64,000 bases of DNA, taken from Plastoroseomonas arctica (GTDB lineage: Bacteria > Pseudomonadota > Alphaproteobacteria > Acetobacterales > Acetobacteraceae). The stretch is from contig NZ_JAAEDH010000020.1 of the NCBI RefSeq assembly GCF_018128965.1, forward strand, positions 1 to 64,000. Direction: 5' to 3'. The notes under the pieces were generated by a model, which was not told where the DNA came from, did not search any database, and saw only the letters and a list, made by a program, of their open reading frames with translations. A program made the translations under genes and the position numbers. Below are positions 18,755 to 26,953 of this stretch, in pieces (the stretch's first letter is position 1; every line of letters begins with the position of its first letter).

Positions 18755-18779
18755 GGCCGGGTCGCAACGCCGCGGACGC

Positions 18780-19640
18780 TCAGCTTCGCGCCAGGAAATC
18801 CCAATCCGTCGACGCAAGGGCCGCGATCACGGCGCCAAGGTCCCGGCGCAGCCGCGGAAATCCTGCATTCCGCTCGATCAGCGCCTCATCCATGTAGAGC
18901 GACCGCGCAACCTCGATCTGCAACGCGTGCTGGCCCTCGCGCGGGCGCCCGTAGTGGCGAGTGACATAGCCGCCCGCGTAAGGGTCGTTGCGGCGCACGC
19001 GGTAGCCGAGGTCCGACAGCAGCTCCTCCAGCAGCCGGGTCGCGCGCGGGGCGCAGGCGGTGCCATGGGCGTCGCCCAGCACGATGTCAGGCGCCGCGGC
19101 GCCATGGGCCGGGTGGGCCGGCATCGAATGGCAATCGATGAGCAGGGAGGCGCCGAATCGCGCCCGGGTCGCCGCGATCAGGTCCGACAGCGCGGCATGA
19201 TAGGGCTGCCAGGCGGCGCGGACCCGCTCCTCGGCCTCGGCGAAGCGCAGCTTGCGGCGATAGACTGCCTCGCCGTTCGCGACCACGCGGGCGATGGTGC
19301 CGAGCCCCGCGCCGACCCGCACGCTGGCGCTGTTCACCCAATGCGGCAGCGGGCCGTCGAACATGGTGGGGTCGAGTTCCCAGGGCTCGCGATTCACGTC
19401 GCACCAAACGCGCGGGAAGCGGGCGGCGAGCAGCGGCGCGCCTTCGCCAGGTGCTGCGCCGAACAATTCCTCGACGAAGCTGTCCTCGCTCCGGCGCAGC
19501 CCATGGGCGTCGAGCCGCGCCGCGGCGAGCAGGGCAGGGGGGTATTCGCGGCCGGAATGCGGCGAGGCGAAGATCAGCGGCATCGTCTGCGGCGCCGGGC
19601 GCAGCAGCGAGTAGGGCTGGGGGTCTACGGGAATGTCCAT
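18780..19640 (-). CDS. N-formylglutamate amidohydrolase family protein
   Basis: A 286-residue member of the N-formylglutamate amidohydrolase (HutG-type) family, which hydrolyses N-formyl-glutamate at the end of one histidine degradation route. Hallmarks are [11 protein letters not shown] near the start, the D-x-N-R-x-P-W-E-L-D segment, L-L-I-D-C-H-S-M-P with metal-binding residues, and the C-terminal [14 protein letters not shown] and E-V-A-R-S-L-Y-M. No other hut genes are nearby, so the physiological role could differ (several such genes act on other formyl or acyl amides). Confidence 0.88.
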   Translation of the reverse strand: MDIPVDPQPYSLLRPAPQTMPLIFASPHSGREYPPALLAAARLDAHGLRRSEDSFVEELFGAAPGEGAPLLAARFPRVWCDVNREPWELDPTMFDGPLPHWVNSASVRVGAGLGTIARVVANGEAVYRRKLRFAEAEERVRAAWQPYHAALSDLIAATRARFGASLLIDCHSMPAHPAHGAAAPDIVLGDAHGTACAPRATRLLEELLSDLGYRVRRNDPYAGGYVTRHYGRPREGQHALQIEVARSLYMDEALIERNAGFPRLRRDLGAVIAALASTDWDFLARS

Positions 19641-19741
19641 CGGTAACCTTGTTCAAACCACAGCCGTGGTCTCATGTCATCCGGGCGCTCGACGCCTCGG
19701 CGCGTTTGCCCCAGAGGAATGGGCGAAAGGTTGGGACCAGA

Positions 19742-20710
19742 ATGGCAAATATGCTCTCCCGCAAGCGGGTTCTCGTCACTGGCGGCGCCGGGTTCATCGG
19801 CTCGCATCTTTGTGCGCGGTTGCTCGCCGAGGGCAACCAGGTGCTCTGCGTGGATAATTACTTCACTGGCAGCCGGGACAATATCGCGACCCTGCTGCAG
19901 CACCCCCGCTTCGAGGCGCTGCGCCACGACGTGACCTTCCCGTTGTTCGTCGAGGTCGACGAGATCTACAACCTGGCCTGCCCAGCCTCCCCGGTGCACT
20001 ACCAGTTCGACCCGGTGCAGACGACCAAGACCTCCGTCCATGGCGCGATCAACGCGCTTGGCCTCGCGCGGCGCACCCGGGCCAAGATCCTGCAGGCCTC
20101 CACCTCCGAGGTCTATGGCGACCCCGAGATCCATCCGCAGCCCGAGACCTACCGCGGCAACGTCAACCCGCTCGGGCCCCGCGCCTGCTACGACGAGGGC
20201 AAGCGCTGCGCCGAGACGCTCTTCTTCGACTACCACCGCCAGCACGCGCTGCGCATCAAGGTCGCGCGCATCTTCAACACCTATGGGCCGCGCATGCACC
20301 CCAATGACGGGCGGGTGGTGTCCAACTTCATCGTCCAGGCGCTGTCGGGCGACGTCATCACCATCTATGGCGACGGCAGCCAGACGCGCGCCTTCTGCTA
20401 CGTCGATGACCTGGTCGATGGCCTGATGCGGCTCATGGCGTCGGACGACAGCGTCACCGGCCCGATCAACCTCGGCAATCCCCACGAGATGACGGTGCTG
20501 GAACTGGCCGAGCAGGTGATCGCCATGGTCGGCGGCAAGGCTCGGATCGAGCGTCGCCCGCTGCCGCAGGACGACCCGACGCGGCGCTGCCCCGACATCA
20601 CGCTGGCGCGGAAAACGCTGGGCTGGGAGCCGCGCGTGCCGCTCGCTCAGGGGCTGGAAAAGACGGTCGCGTATTTCCGCCACCTGCTCGATGAGGGCCT
20701 GCCTGTCTGA
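19742..20710 (+). CDS. UDP-glucuronate decarboxylase (UDP-xylose synthase-like)
   Basis: Extended SDR of 322 residues. T-G-G-A-G-F-I-G (13-20) binds [12 protein letters not shown] gives the catalytic serine region, and Tyr150/Lys154 (Y-D-E-G-K) form the catalytic pair. The [18 protein letters not shown] segment is the signature of UDP-glucuronate decarboxylases, which make UDP-xylose for polysaccharides. No other sugar-nucleotide genes are adjacent. The ATG at 19742 follows an AAAGG-type site at about 19728. Confidence 0.9.
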   Translation: MANMLSRKRVLVTGGAGFIGSHLCARLLAEGNQVLCVDNYFTGSRDNIATLLQHPRFEALRHDVTFPLFVEVDEIYNLACPASPVHYQFDPVQTTKTSVHGAINALGLARRTRAKILQASTSEVYGDPEIHPQPETYRGNVNPLGPRACYDEGKRCAETLFFDYHRQHALRIKVARIFNTYGPRMHPNDGRVVSNFIVQALSGDVITIYGDGSQTRAFCYVDDLVDGLMRLMASDDSVTGPINLGNPHEMTVLELAEQVIAMVGGKARIERRPLPQDDPTRRCPDITLARKTLGWEPRVPLAQGLEKTVAYFRHLLDEGLPV

Positions 20711-20716
20711 GGCCGC

Positions 20717-20745
20717 TTGTCGGGCATGAAATTCCCGCCTAGAAG
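20717..20745 (+). promoter_or_regulatory. Candidate promoter of tRNA-Val
   Basis: TTGTCG (20717-20722) and TAGAAG (20740-20745) are separated by 17 bases and lie about 17 bases before the mature tRNA 5' end. Spacing and position fit a housekeeping sigma-factor promoter, although the -10 box is a poor match. Confidence 0.4.
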
Positions 20746-20761
20746 GCCGCTCCCCGGCTAT

Positions 20762-20833
<72 letters not shown>

Positions 20834-20849
20834 TGTTTCCAAGGGGTTA

Positions 20850-20870
20850 GGCGCGACGCAGCGCGCCTTT
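20850..20870 (+). terminator. Terminator after tRNA-Val
   Basis: GGCGCG (20850-20855) pairs with CGCGCC (20862-20867) around the loop ACGCAG and is followed by TTTAT. It lies 17 bases after the tRNA end and in the right orientation. Confidence 0.6.
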
Positions 20871-20947
20871 ATCCGATGTCATCGCGCTGAACTTGTGACG
20901 CCGGGACCGGTCGGGTTCCCTCCGGCGCATCGTCGTGGAAACCACTC

Positions 20948-22057
20948 ATGTCCAGCCCGCCGCCCACCATCCGGTCCGGCCAGATCGCGGCGCTGCGCCT
21001 GTTCGACATCGCCTATGCGATCGACCTCACGCGCGCCGAGACCCTCGCGGCCCGCCCGGGCGGTGAGCGCGCGCGCCTCGCCTCCACCCCGCCAAAGGCG
21101 GTCGCCTTCGATGTGCCGCCGCTGCTGCTGCCGCTGGGCCCGGCGACGCTCGAGCTCGACGGCACCCAGCACCAGGCCCAGGCGCGCGTGCGCCTGTACG
21201 ATTTCGGCATCGCCGCCTTCGAATTGTCGCTGGCCGTCACCGACCTCGCCTGGCCCGCCTTCGTGGACCGCGCGAATGCCTTCGACCGCGCGGTGGGGCC
21301 GGCCGCGAACGCACCCGTATGGGCCGGCCTGCTCGCCACCCTGCGCGCCGAAATCGGCCCCGCGCTCGACCGCGCGAGCAGCGCCATCCTGCAGGAGGAC
21401 TACCTGCTCGCCACCATCCACGCCTTCGACCCGCCGCTGAACGCAACCGAGGCCGAGGCGCGCATCGACCTCATCCCGCTGCTCTCGGGCGAGACCCGCC
21501 CGCTCTCGGCCGCCGCGCGCCAGGGCCTGCTCCGTCAGCGCTTCTCCTATTTCGAGGATGACCTGGTCATCCTCACCTGGGACCGTGCGGTCCTGATCGA
21601 GCCACGGCGCGAGACCGACGTCGCCGACGTGCTGGAGCTGGTCAACGCCCAGCTGCTCGAGATGCGCTACTACGACGAGCGACTCGATGACGAGCTGCCG
21701 CGCATGTACGACCTGGTCGAGGCTGCGCGCCGCACCACATCGCTGCTCGCCGCGCGCCGCTACGCCGCGCTGGCCCGCCGGCTCACCTCGATGGTCGCCG
21801 AGGTCACCGAGGTGACCGAGAAGGTCGACAACGCCCTGCAGGTCACCGAGGACGTCTACCTGGCCCGCGTCTACGCCGCGGCCATCGACACGCTGCGGGT
21901 GCCCGCGATCGGTGCCGCGGTGGACCGCAAGGTCGCGATCATGCGCGACACCTACACCGCGCTGTACAGCGAATCCCACGCCAACCGGGCGGAGGTGCTG
22001 GAGATCTCGATCCTGGTGCTGATCGCGCTCGAAATCGTGCTGTCCATCGTCCGCTAG
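20948..22057 (+). CDS. DUF155 / RMD1 family protein
   Basis: A 369-residue protein of the RMD1/YagE (DUF155) family. The middle-to-C-terminal region (about 220-350) has the family pattern: an acidic helical stretch L-E-x-V-N-A-Q-L-L-E-M-R-Y-Y-D-E, long helices with R-R-x-T-S-M-V-A-E-V-T, and a single C-terminal membrane helix preceded by L-E-I-S-I-L-V-L-I-A. Yeast relatives act in meiosis and mitochondrial translation; the bacterial function is unknown. It is followed by a radical SAM gene on the same strand with a 65-base gap. Confidence 0.8.
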   Translation: MSSPPPTIRSGQIAALRLFDIAYAIDLTRAETLAARPGGERARLASTPPKAVAFDVPPLLLPLGPATLELDGTQHQAQARVRLYDFGIAAFELSLAVTDLAWPAFVDRANAFDRAVGPAANAPVWAGLLATLRAEIGPALDRASSAILQEDYLLATIHAFDPPLNATEAEARIDLIPLLSGETRPLSAAARQGLLRQRFSYFEDDLVILTWDRAVLIEPRRETDVADVLELVNAQLLEMRYYDERLDDELPRMYDLVEAARRTTSLLAARRYAALARRLTSMVAEVTEVTEKVDNALQVTEDVYLARVYAAAIDTLRVPAIGAAVDRKVAIMRDTYTALYSESHANRAEVLEISILVLIALEIVLSIVR

Positions 22058-22122
22058 AAAACCCCCGATGCGGGCGCGAACCGAATCGCGTTCCGCACCG
22101 CTTGGCGATAACCTTCACGGCC

Positions 22123-23460
22123 ATGAAGGTGCTGTTCCTCGAAATCGACACCGAGAGCGACTGGGCCGTGGCCTCGCTCGGCCCCGGATTTCTCGCCGCG
22201 ACCTTGCGCGCCCACGGGCATGAGGCGGCGTTCCTGCGCCTGGGCATCGCCATGGGCCTGCCCGACATCCTCGCCGCGCTGCGCGAGGAAGCGCCGGACC
22301 TGATCGGCATTTCCGCCACCACGCGGCAATGGCTGCGCGCGCGGGCCCTGCTGGTCGAGCTGCGCCGGGTGTCCAACATCCCCACCATCCTCGGCGGTCT
22401 GCATGCGACCTTCGCGCCGGAGGAGGTGCTGAAATGTCCCGGCGTGGACTATGTCTGCCTCGGCGAGGGCGAGTCGGCGTTGCTCGACCTCGTCGCCGCG
22501 CTCGCCGAGGGCGGCGATACCACGGCGATCGGGAATATCTGGGCCAAGGGCATGCCGCGCCCGAAGATCCGCCCACCCATCGAGCCCATCGACAGCATAC
22601 CCTTTGCCGCGCGCGACCTGCTCGATGAGCGCTACGGCGTGGTCCATGTCTCGACCCAGCGCGGCTGTCCGTTTCCTTGCACCTACTGCGCCGCGCGGAT
22701 GTATGACCAGCTCTATGCCGAACAATCCACCGGCGCCTATGGCCGAAGGCGCAGCCATGAGAACGTGCTGGCGGAACTGCGCGCCATCCGCGCGAAGGGC
22801 CCGCTGAACTACGTCATCTTCCTCGACGACACCTTCACCATCCACCATCCCTGGGTCACCAAGTTCTGCCGCGTCTATGGGGACGAATTCCGCACGCCCT
22901 TCTCGCTGCATGCGCGCGTCGAGACGGTGAACCAGCGCATGCTGGGCGAGCTCGCGGAGGCCGGGTGCAAGCACATCGTCTACGGCGTGGAGAGCGGGTC
23001 CGAGAGGGTGCGCCGCCAGATCATGCAACGCCACGCGACCAACCAGCGCTTCCGCGACGTGTTCCGCTGGACCAAGGAGGTGGGGATCATGGCCACCGCC
23101 AACTACATCATCGGCACGCCGGGCGAGACGCTCGCCGAGATGGAGGAGACCATCGACCTCCACCATGAGCTGGACCCGGTCGATTTCGGCTATTTCGTCT
23201 TCTACCCCTATCCCGGCACGGCGCTGTTCCAGCTCTGCCGCGACAAGGGCTACCTTCCGGAGGACTACCTGGAGCGCCCGGCCGTCCATAGCCGGTCCAT
23301 TCTCAACCTGCCCGGCGTCACGCCCGAGCAGATCGAGGCCGTCTATGCGTGCTGGACTGCGATCCGCGCCGCCAAGACCCTCTCCCGCGCACCCACCGCC
23401 ACCGCACCGCAGCGCGCCGAGGCGGTCGCGATGGTCGAGCATCGCGCCCGGCTGGGCTGA
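22123..23460 (+). CDS. B12-binding-type radical SAM protein
   Basis: A 445-residue radical SAM enzyme. The [4Fe-4S]-SAM motif CX3CX2C is at Cys182, Cys186 and Cys189 (R-G-C-P-F-P-C-T-Y-C). The first 150 residues have the Rossmann-like fold of a cobalamin-binding domain (I-G-I-S-A-T-T-R, I-L-G-G-L-H-A-T-F-A-P-E-E), but I do not see the DxHxxG cobalt-ligand motif, so B12 may bind base-off or not at all. The C-terminal TIM-barrel part has G-V-E-S-G-S-E and the F-Y-P-Y-P-G-T strand typical of the class. Substrate unknown. The ATG at 22123 is preferred over a TTG at 22102. Confidence 0.85.
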   Translation: MKVLFLEIDTESDWAVASLGPGFLAATLRAHGHEAAFLRLGIAMGLPDILAALREEAPDLIGISATTRQWLRARALLVELRRVSNIPTILGGLHATFAPEEVLKCPGVDYVCLGEGESALLDLVAALAEGGDTTAIGNIWAKGMPRPKIRPPIEPIDSIPFAARDLLDERYGVVHVSTQRGCPFPCTYCAARMYDQLYAEQSTGAYGRRRSHENVLAELRAIRAKGPLNYVIFLDDTFTIHHPWVTKFCRVYGDEFRTPFSLHARVETVNQRMLGELAEAGCKHIVYGVESGSERVRRQIMQRHATNQRFRDVFRWTKEVGIMATANYIIGTPGETLAEMEETIDLHHELDPVDFGYFVFYPYPGTALFQLCRDKGYLPEDYLERPAVHSRSILNLPGVTPEQIEAVYACWTAIRAAKTLSRAPTATAPQRAEAVAMVEHRARLG

Positions 23461-23539
23461 CGACGCATCTTGCCAAGGCCGCGAACGTCTCCTTAATCCT
23501 CTCCGTCCAGATCGCGGCCGAGCGCCGTTGGAGTCTTCG

Positions 23540-23800
23540 ATGCCGAGCCTGCAAGACCTTGGCCACGCGATCGCCCGGCACCCGAACCCGGTGAAGATGA
23601 TCTTCCTCGGCTTCGACCTGTGGCTGGAGGTCCTGGGCTCGGGCAAGGTGAAGACCACGCTGTTCAAGAAGGGCGGCCTGCCGACCACCGAGGAAGAGCC
23701 GATCAAGACCGCCAAGGTCCCGTTGATGGCGGTGGGCGAGCACATGGTCGTCTCGGTCGACATCACACTGCCGCCGGATGGATTTCGCCTGGCGCCATGA
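23540..23800 (+). CDS. Small protein preceding PAAR gene (unknown family)
   Basis: An 86-residue soluble protein. It opens with a helix (L-Q-D-L-G-H-A-I-A-R-H), then alternates short beta-like segments around K-T-T-L-F-K-K-G-G and M-V-V-S-V-D-I-T-L-P. No signal peptide or membrane segment. TTGGAG lies 6 bases before the ATG. I do not recognise the family. It lies 96 bases upstream of the PAAR gene on the same strand and may be an adaptor or structural partner, but this is inference from position only. Confidence 0.6.
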   Translation: MPSLQDLGHAIARHPNPVKMIFLGFDLWLEVLGSGKVKTTLFKKGGLPTTEEEPIKTAKVPLMAVGEHMVVSVDITLPPDGFRLAP

Positions 23801-23896
23801 TGCACGGCGCGGCGGAGGACCACGCGCGCCCCCGCGCCGCGCTCGGCCTCGCTTTTTCGGTACGGTCCCGGTAGGCTTCGCGCAGGAGAGTGTCCC

Positions 23897-24286
23897 ATGG
23901 GTATGCCGGCCGCACGTCTGACCGATCTCGTCCTGCAGGATGCGCCGCATTGCCACGCGCCGATCCACCCGCCCGCACCGACGCCGACGCCCGTCCCACA
24001 CCCGGCCATGCCGCTGGCCATCGTCGCCCCCGGCGCGCCCACGGTGCTGATCGGCAGCATGCCCGCCGCACGCTCCACCGACATGACCGTGCCGTGCATG
24101 CTCATCCCCTGCGTCCCCGCGGGTCCGGGGATCATCGTCAAGGGCTCCGCCACGGTCCTGATCCTGAACCTTCCCGCCGCGCGAGCGAACGACCTGACGG
24201 CGCATGCCTCCTGCGTCGCGCCGATCCCTTCGCCGACCGGCAAGATCCTGCCGCCCTGCTGCCCAACCGTGCTGATCGGCGGCTGA
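23897..24286 (+). CDS. PAAR-motif protein (secretion spike tip type)
   Basis: A 129-residue protein with a repeated pattern of P-A-A-R-x-T/N-D and G-S/G-x-x-V-L-I steps, typical of PAAR proteins that cap the VgrG/spike of type VI secretion systems or related contractile injection systems. Blocks are M-P-A-A-R-L-T-D at the start, M-P-A-A-R-S-T-D in the middle and L-P-A-A-R-A-N-D later, with conserved His/Cys residues that could hold the apical metal (H-C-H near 19-21, C-C near the end). AGGAGAG precedes the ATG. No VgrG, Hcp or sheath gene is in the window. Confidence 0.85.
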   Translation: MGMPAARLTDLVLQDAPHCHAPIHPPAPTPTPVPHPAMPLAIVAPGAPTVLIGSMPAARSTDMTVPCMLIPCVPAGPGIIVKGSATVLILNLPAARANDLTAHASCVAPIPSPTGKILPPCCPTVLIGG

Positions 24287-25387
24287 GTGCGCCTGGGCCA
24301 TTTCGAGGCGCTCGCCCCCGTCTGCCCCCGCTGCCGGCTCGAAGCCCGAACTGATCGCGCCCTCAGCCTCGGCAGGATCGACCGGCGCGATGGCGAGGTC
24401 ATCGAGCACGGCACGCTGCTGTGCGCGGCGGCGGAGTGCCAGTGCGAATTCCCCATCATCGATGCGATCCCCATCCTGGTGCCGGACCCGGCGCGCTTCC
24501 TGGCCGACAGCCAGGCGCAGATCCTCGCGCGCGAGGACCTCATGCCCGACACGGTCTCGGCACTCGGCGACGCCATCGGGCCAGGTACGCCCTTCGAGGC
24601 GACGCGCCATCACCTCGGCGCCTATGCGCATGACCATTGGGGCGAGTTCGACCCGGAGCTCGGCACGCAGCCCTTCCCGCCCGGCAGCGTGGCGCGCGCG
24701 CTGCACGCCGGCCTGGTGCTGCTGGGTGAGGGGCTGCCCACCGGGCCGGCGCTGGATATCGGCTGCTCGATCGGTCGCGCGACCGCCGAACTGGCCGCGG
24801 GCGGCGACGGGCTGGTGCTCGGCGTCGATCTTAATTTTTCCATGCTGCGCCTGGCCGGCCAGGCACAGCGCAACGGGCGGGTGGCCTTCGCCCGGCGCCG
24901 CATCGGGCTGGTCTATGACGCCGTCGCCTTCACCATCCCAACGCCGCATGCCACGCGGATCGATCACTGGGCCTGCGACGCCATGGCGTTGCCCTTCGCG
25001 GCGGGGACGTTCGGCCGCATCGCCGCGCTGAACGTGCTGGACTGCGTGCCCTCGCCGGTGACGCTGCTGCAGGCGATGGTGGCGCTGCTGGCGCCGGGCG
25101 GCGGCGCGATCCTGTGCTCACCCTATGACTGGTCGCCGACCGCGACGCAGCCGCCCTACTGGATCGGCGGCCATTCGCAGCGTGGGCCGCACCGGGGTTC
25201 GGCCGAGTCCCTTGTCCGTGCGATCCTCACCGAGGGCGCGCATCCGCAATCCATCGCCGGCATCACCATCGCCGGCGAGATCGCCGACCAGCCCTGGGCG
25301 GTGCGGCTGCACGCGCGCTCGACCATGGTCTATGCGCTGCACCTGCTCGCACTCCGCAAGGACGCGGCCGTCGTTCAGGACCTGTAG
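24287..25387 (+). CDS. Trm112-like domain fused to SAM-dependent methyltransferase
   Basis: A 366-residue protein. Residues 1-70 carry C-P-R-C (13-16), a second Cys group C-A-A-A-E-C-Q-C, then F-P-I-I-D-A-I-P-I-L-V, which is the Trm112p-like zinc-ribbon pattern. From about 150 there is a class I methyltransferase fold: motif I A-L-D-I-G-C-S-I-G-R-A, an acidic strand end V-L-G-V-D-L, and A-L-N-V-L-D-C-V. The GTG start is the base directly after the PAAR stop codon, so the two genes are almost certainly co-translated. Target of methylation unknown. Confidence 0.75.
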   Translation: MRLGHFEALAPVCPRCRLEARTDRALSLGRIDRRDGEVIEHGTLLCAAAECQCEFPIIDAIPILVPDPARFLADSQAQILAREDLMPDTVSALGDAIGPGTPFEATRHHLGAYAHDHWGEFDPELGTQPFPPGSVARALHAGLVLLGEGLPTGPALDIGCSIGRATAELAAGGDGLVLGVDLNFSMLRLAGQAQRNGRVAFARRRIGLVYDAVAFTIPTPHATRIDHWACDAMALPFAAGTFGRIAALNVLDCVPSPVTLLQAMVALLAPGGGAILCSPYDWSPTATQPPYWIGGHSQRGPHRGSAESLVRAILTEGAHPQSIAGITIAGEIADQPWAVRLHARSTMVYALHLLALRKDAAVVQDL

Positions 25388-25533
25388 CGGTAGCCGATGA
25401 CGAAGGTGTTCGCGCCCTCGTAGACGGCGTTGAACAGGCCGAGCACGCCGCTGCAATGGATGTAGCGCAGCGAAATTGCGTTCCGCGGCCTCGCGATGCT
25501 CAGGATGCTGCGACGTCGCGCCACGACGATCTG
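25375..25533 (-). pseudogene. C-terminal remnant of an outer-membrane acyl hydrolase-like (PagL-type) barrel
   Basis: On the minus strand an open stretch after a stop reads R-N-A-I-S-L-R-Y-I-H-C-S-G ... F-V-I-G-Y-R-Y-R-S. The R-Y-I-H-x-S block followed by a terminal beta-strand resembles the end of lipid A deacylase PagL-type proteins. There is no start codon with a ribosome site and upstream frames are closed, so if the resemblance is real only the last 40-50 codons remain. The rest of 25534-25688 holds nothing I recognise. Confidence 0.3.
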
Positions 25534-25688
25534 TCAACGTTTGCCGCCGAGAGCCGCGGCTGCGGTCCTGAGACGGGCATCTTCCGGCGGCGTGGACGGC
25601 CACCGCAACAGCGGGGCGTCCGACAGTGGCAGCTGCGAGGGCCGCAGCACCGGTGAAGCGGCGTAGCCAAGGCCGCCAGGCGTCGCGG

Positions 25689-26219
25689 CTAGGCCGCGAG
25701 CGCCATCTCGCCATCCAGCACCGCGGCGGTCGCATGCACGACCGAGGCGATGCGCACCGCAGCCTGCACCTGCTCCTTCCCGAGGCCGCCATGCAGGACG
25801 ACCTTCTCGTGGCTCTCCATGCACATGCCGCAGCCATTGATCGCCGAGACCGCCAGCGACCAGAGCTCGAAATCCACCTTTTCGACACCCGGCTTGGCCA
25901 TGACGTTCATGCGCAGCCGCGCCGGCATCTGCGCGTAGTCGCCGCCGACCAGGTGGGTGAAGCGGTAATAGACGTTGTTCATGCCCATGATCGCCGCCGC
26001 CGACTTCGCCGCGACCAGCGCCTCGGCCGAGAGCTTCGGGGCGAACTCCGCCAGGATCGCCTGGATCACCGCCGCGTTGCGCGAGGCGAGGGCGGAGGCC
26101 ACGAAGGTGCCGGCCAGCTGCTGCTGGCTCAGCACCGGCTCGGCGGCGAGGCTGCCGAGGTTGAGCTTCAGGTCCTTGGCATAGTCGGGCAGGGAATTCC
26201 GCAGGGCTTCAAGCGACAT
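25689..26219 (-). CDS. ahpD: Alkyl hydroperoxide reductase AhpD
   Basis: A 176-residue carboxymuconolactone-decarboxylase-fold protein. The catalytic C-x-x-C plus His is in [11 protein letters not shown] (about 131-141). AhpD reduces AhpC in organisms that lack AhpF, using lipoyl-dependent reductants in the characterised mycobacterial system (a possible link to the E2/E3 proteins at the start of this window). It lies 62 bases downstream of ahpC on the same strand, forming a two-gene operon. Confidence 0.93.
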   Translation of the reverse strand: MSLEALRNSLPDYAKDLKLNLGSLAAEPVLSQQQLAGTFVASALASRNAAVIQAILAEFAPKLSAEALVAAKSAAAIMGMNNVYYRFTHLVGGDYAQMPARLRMNVMAKPGVEKVDFELWSLAVSAINGCGMCMESHEKVVLHGGLGKEQVQAAVRIASVVHATAAVLDGEMALAA

Positions 26220-26281
26220 GGCCGATATCCTTCACGCGATCCGAAGAAAGGGCAGGGGGCATCGCCCCCCCGCCGGTTTGC

Positions 26282-26866
26282 TCACGCCGCCGCGGAGAAC
26301 AGCTCCTGCGGCTTCAGCGCAGCCTGGCCCTTTTCCCAGTTGCAGGGGCAGAGCTCATCCGTCTGCAAGGCGTCGAGTACGCGCAGCACTTCGGCCGGGT
26401 TGCGCCCGACGTTCAGGCCGTTGACCGAAGCCCATTGGATGGTGCCGTGCGGGTCGACGATGAAGGTCGCGCGCAGCGGCACGCCCGCGTCCTTGTCGAG
26501 GATGCCCAGAGCGGAAGACAGCTCGCGCTTGATGTCGGCGAGCATCGGGATCGGCAGGTCGCGAATGTCGTCATTGTGCAGGCGCCAGTTCAGATGGACG
26601 AACTCGCTATCCGTGCTGACGCCGTAGACCACCGCGTCGCGATCGGCGAACTCGCCGGCGAGCTTGCCGAAAGCCGCGATCTCGGTCGGGCAGACGAAGG
26701 TGAAATCCTTCGGCCAGAAGAACACGATCTTCCACTGGCCCGCATCGGAGGCCGAGGTCACGTCGGTGAAGGACACGCCCGGACCACCGAGCCCCTCGGG
26801 GCCGCCCTTGACCGCGGTGAGCGCGAACTGGGGGAACTTGTCGCCAACGGTGAGCATCGGAATCAT
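26282..26866 (-). CDS. ahpC: Peroxiredoxin AhpC
   Basis: Typical 2-Cys peroxiredoxin of 194 residues, which reduces hydrogen peroxide and organic peroxides. The peroxidatic cysteine is Cys59 in D-F-T-F-V-C-P-T-E-I, and the resolving cysteine is at 173 or 175 in D-E-L-C-P-C-N-W. It is close to the mycobacterial AhpC type, in keeping with an ahpD partner downstream. AAAGGA lies before the ATG. It is divergent from oxyR, which should activate it. Confidence 0.96.
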   Translation of the reverse strand: MIPMLTVGDKFPQFALTAVKGGPEGLGGPGVSFTDVTSASDAGQWKIVFFWPKDFTFVCPTEIAAFGKLAGEFADRDAVVYGVSTDSEFVHLNWRLHNDDIRDLPIPMLADIKRELSSALGILDKDAGVPLRATFIVDPHGTIQWASVNGLNVGRNPAEVLRVLDALQTDELCPCNWEKGQAALKPQELFSAAA

Positions 26867-26922
26867 CCTTTGGTTGTTTGCCTACAAGTGACATAGTGCG
26901 GTGCAGCAATGCCGGCCAATGA

Positions 26923-26942
26923 ATAGTTTTCGGGAAAACGAT
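26923..26942. promoter_or_regulatory. Candidate OxyR operator between ahpC and oxyR
   Basis: ATAGTTTTCGGGAAAACGAT is almost perfectly symmetric (GTTTTC 26926-26931 mirrored by GAAAAC 26934-26939) and keeps the ATAG half-site beginning known from OxyR sites. It lies 11 bases before the oxyR ATG and 57 bases from ahpC, where an autoregulated oxyR and activated ahpC would both need it. Confidence 0.5.
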
Positions 26943-26953
26943 CGCTGGAATCG

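Noticed and set aside
22054-24576. An 840-codon open frame on the minus strand
   Set aside because: Mirror of the radical SAM, PAAR and methyltransferase genes; no start signal or motif.
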